Positions 61,794-64,000 of a stretch of 64,000 bases of DNA are shown here, one piece after another. Numbering within the stretch: position 1 is the stretch's first letter; each line of letters opens with the position of its first letter. Made by a program: the position numbers and the translations under genes. The stretch covers positions 124,001 to 188,000 of the forward strand of contig JAUHWG010000008.1 of NCBI GenBank assembly GCA_030424595.1, in the 5' to 3' direction. Source of the DNA: Polyangia bacterium (GTDB taxonomy: Bacteria; Myxococcota_A; Polyangia; Nannocystales; Nannocystaceae). The notes beneath the pieces are model-generated. The model was not told the DNA's origin. It ran no database searches and saw only the letters and a program-made list of their open reading frames with translations.

Positions 61794-64000
61794 ATGCTCC
61801 GTGTTCGAGTTCGCCGGATCCTCGCCGTCTTCGCAGCGTCCAGCGTCGTCATCGCCTGCAATGGAGACGACTCGATCGCCGTGTCAGCGACCGACGGCGC
61901 GAGCTCGACGACGAGCGACGAGACGACGAGCGGCGAGACGACGAGCGACGAGACGACGACGACGTCGGTGACCTCCTCGACGACGTCGGTGATGACCTCG
62001 ACCTCCCACGGGAGCGACTCGGAGTCGTCGACGACGAGCCCGACGACGACCAGCGGCAGCAACTTCGACCCGATCGCCTACGACGATGTCTACATCACCC
62101 AGCAAAAGCAGCAGCTCTCTGTGGGCGCGCTCGACGGGCTGCTCGCGAACGACATCGACACCAACGGCGACGATCTGATGGTCATCGCCGCCGACGGTGT
62201 GAGCGCCCGCGGGGCGAAGGTCGACGTCGAAGAGCTCGGCGGCTTCATCTACCAGCCGCCGCCGGAGCTGTGGGGCGAGGACTCCTTCACCTATACGGTC
62301 TGGGACGGCGTGAACGGCTTCGCCGAGGGCACCGCGCGGATCGCCGTCAACCCGAGCTCTGTCGACCTCAGCGACGTCGCGGACGGCAACGGCGGCTTTG
62401 TCATCAACGGCGAGGCGGCGAGCGACTACTCGGGGAACTGGGTCGACGGGGCGGAGGACGTCGACGGCGACGGCTTCGACGATCTCCTGATCGGCGCCCG
62501 CTTCTCCGACGCGATCGACGTCTCGAGCGGCTCGGCCTACGTCGTCTTCGGCAAGGCCGACACCGATGAGGTCAACCTCTTTGATCTCGCCGAGGGCGAC
62601 CAGGGCGAGGGCTTCTCGATCCGCGGCGAGGCGGTCGACAACCAGGCCGGGATCTGCGTCGCCGGGCTCGGCGATGTCGACGGAGATAGCCTCGCCGACG
62701 TGATGATCGGCGCCCATCAGGCGGAGGGCCAGGGGATCCTCGCCGGTCGCGGATACGTGGTCTACGGCAAGGCTGAGGGCGCGCCGGTGCCCCTCGCGGG
62801 GGTCGCAGACGGCGTCGGCGGCCTGATGATCGAGGCTGAGGACAAGCTCAACTTCGCGGGTCGTGGGGTCGCCGGCGCGGGCGATGTCAACGGAGACGGC
62901 TTCGCCGACATGCTGATCGGCGCCTACGGGGTCAACGCCCAGGGGATCTTCTCGGGCCGCTCCTACATCGTCTACGGCGGCGGCAAGGAGAACGTGGCGC
63001 TCTCGAAGAGCGGCTACGGCCTGACGATCGACGGCGAGGCGGAGCTCGACTTCTCCGGGCACGCGGTGGCCGGCGGCGGCGACGTCAACGGCGACGGCTT
63101 CGACGACGTGATCATCGGCGCCTACGGTGCGGATCCCGCGGGGGACACCTCGGGCCGGGCCTATGTGGTCTTCGGCTCCGCCTCGGACGCGCCCGTCCTC
63201 CTGTCGGACATCACCGCCGGGATCGGCGGCTTCGCCCTCGACGGCGAGTTTGAGGGGGACCAGGCCGGGGCGGCGGTGGCGATCCTCGGTGACGTCAACG
63301 GCGACGGCTTCGCCGACATCGGCGTCGGAGCCCCGCTCGCCGATCCGAACGGCCTCGGCTCGGGGCGGGTCTATGTGGTCTTCGGCGAGGCGGCGCCCAA
63401 GTCCCGCTCGCTCTCGGAGATCAGCGGCGGCGATGGGGGCTTCGTCGTCGACGGTCAGACCTTTCGCGACTACGCCGGGGTCTCCCTCGACGGTGCCGGG
63501 GACGTCGACGGTGACGGCCTCGACGACGTGATCATCGGCGCCTACGGGTCCGATCCGAAGGGGATGATAAGCGGCCGCGCCTACGTGATCTACGGCAAGA
63601 CAGACACCAGCTCGGTCGACCTCTTCCAGATCGTCATCGGCAACGGCGGGATCGCCTTCTCGGGCGAGGCCGCGGGGGATCAGGCGGGCGTCTCGGTCGC
63701 CGGAGCCGGTGACGTCAACGGTGATGGCTTCGCCGACGTGCTGATCGGCGCGTTCGGATCGGACGCGAAGGGGAAGGACGCGGGCCGCTCCTATGTCTTC
63801 TTCGGCGGCGACTACTCGAACATCGTCGACGAGCGCGGTGGGCTCGGATCGCAGGAGCTCGACGGCACCGCCGAGGCCGACGTCATGGTCGCCGGCCAGG
63901 GCAACGACACCCTCCGCGGCAACGGGGGCGCCGACGTGCTCTACGGGGGCGCCGGGAACGACCGCTTCGAGATCGCGGACGACACCTTCGCGAGGATCGA
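61794..64000 (+). CDS. FG-GAP/integrin-alpha-like lipoprotein with RTX repeats, 3' partial
   Basis: The frame is open from the ATG at 61794 to the right edge (735 codons). Layout: lipoprotein signal (AVFAASSVVIACNGDD); Ser/Thr-rich stalk (~28-85); a cadherin-like/VCBS module (~87-185, with LLANDIDTNGDD and DSFTYTVWDG); seven FG-GAP repeats with the calcium motif DxNGDGFxDxxIGAxG (~190-680); and the start of a hemolysin-type RTX region (GQGNDTLRGNGGADVLYGGA). Such proteins form calcium-stabilised propellers and act in surface adhesion. The C-terminus lies outside the window. Confidence 0.93.
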   Translation, partial: MLRVRVRRILAVFAASSVVIACNGDDSIAVSATDGASSTTSDETTSGETTSDETTTTSVTSSTTSVMTSTSHGSDSESSTTSPTTTSGSNFDPIAYDDVYITQQKQQLSVGALDGLLANDIDTNGDDLMVIAADGVSARGAKVDVEELGGFIYQPPPELWGEDSFTYTVWDGVNGFAEGTARIAVNPSSVDLSDVADGNGGFVINGEAASDYSGNWVDGAEDVDGDGFDDLLIGARFSDAIDVSSGSAYVVFGKADTDEVNLFDLAEGDQGEGFSIRGEAVDNQAGICVAGLGDVDGDSLADVMIGAHQAEGQGILAGRGYVVYGKAEGAPVPLAGVADGVGGLMIEAEDKLNFAGRGVAGAGDVNGDGFADMLIGAYGVNAQGIFSGRSYIVYGGGKENVALSKSGYGLTIDGEAELDFSGHAVAGGGDVNGDGFDDVIIGAYGADPAGDTSGRAYVVFGSASDAPVLLSDITAGIGGFALDGEFEGDQAGAAVAILGDVNGDGFADIGVGAPLADPNGLGSGRVYVVFGEAAPKSRSLSEISGGDGGFVVDGQTFRDYAGVSLDGAGDVDGDGLDDVIIGAYGSDPKGMISGRAYVIYGKTDTSSVDLFQIVIGNGGIAFSGEAAGDQAGVSVAGAGDVNGDGFADVLIGAFGSDAKGKDAGRSYVFFGGDYSNIVDERGGLGSQELDGTAEADVMVAGQGNDTLRGNGGADVLYGGAGNDRFEIADDTFARI

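Noticed and set aside
1..64000. rRNA, tRNA and riboswitches
   Set aside because: I scanned the intergenic stretches for cloverleaf ends, rRNA-like conserved blocks and leader structures before metabolic genes and found none I could support by eye.

Overview
The window is very GC-rich (roughly 70%), uses many GTG starts, and has long spurious open frames opposposite real genes. Gene content points to a predatory myxobacterium, most likely of the Nannocystineae (Plesiocystis/Enhygromyxa/Nannocystis type). The markers are Ser/Thr-rich stalk lipoproteins, an ADYC-domain lipoprotein, DUF4215 Cys-rich repeats, a TPR-bearing Ser/Thr kinase next to an ECF sigma factor, a MACPF protein and a hybrid PKS-NRPS. 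This assignment is by gene content only. No rRNA, tRNA or CRISPR array was found.

Region 1 (1-16417): two translationally coupled megasynthase genes. The first is cut by the window edge and reads KS-AT-AT-DH-ER-KR-ACP-C-A-PCP. The second reads KS-AT-ACP-aminotransferase-C. The first AT of the tandem pair lacks the Arg that binds extender carboxylates, so this looks like a myxobacterial combined loading/first-extension module. The line makes a beta-amine and stops at a condensation domain, with no thioesterase in view. Two coupled cyclic-peptide-type ABC exporters (21650-25107) are the likely exporter. Between them and the synthases lie a DUF6072-like small protein, a 562-bp foldback element (17193-17754), and a minus-strand group (20930-17829) of small membrane protein, SPFH protein, PhyH-type dioxygenase and methyltransferase.

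Region 2 (25141-28744): a DUF697 protein plus a solute-binding-like protein, then a divergent MACPF-hemopexin fusion, a likely pore-forming weapon.

Region 3 (28973-34771) is the most interesting part. It appears to be an undescribed RiPP locus. A consensus-like promoter and a perfect Shine-Dalgarno drive a 41-codon gene encoding two 17-residue repeats, each ending Asn-Arg-Tyr-Trp. A GC-rich hairpin follows, then a pair of paralogous unknown proteins alternating with two POT-family di/tripeptide transporters. The C-terminal X-Tyr-Trp, the paralogous pair and the tripeptide-sized transporters recall the crocagin system of Chondromyces (core Ile-Tyr-Trp), here with a duplicated Arg-Tyr-Trp core.

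Region 4 (35031-64000): surface and signalling genes. These are a beta-propeller lipoprotein, a secreted TPR/membrane protein, a kinase-TPR with an ECF sigma factor, an ADYC lipoprotein, a DUF4215 lipoprotein preceded by four ~109-bp tandem repeats, a 2,573-residue TPR protein, an LtaS-like transferase with four N-terminal Ig-like modules, a truncated beta-helix protein ending exactly where a second copy of the foldback repeat begins, a VWA lipoprotein, and an FG-GAP/RTX lipoprotein cut by the right edge.
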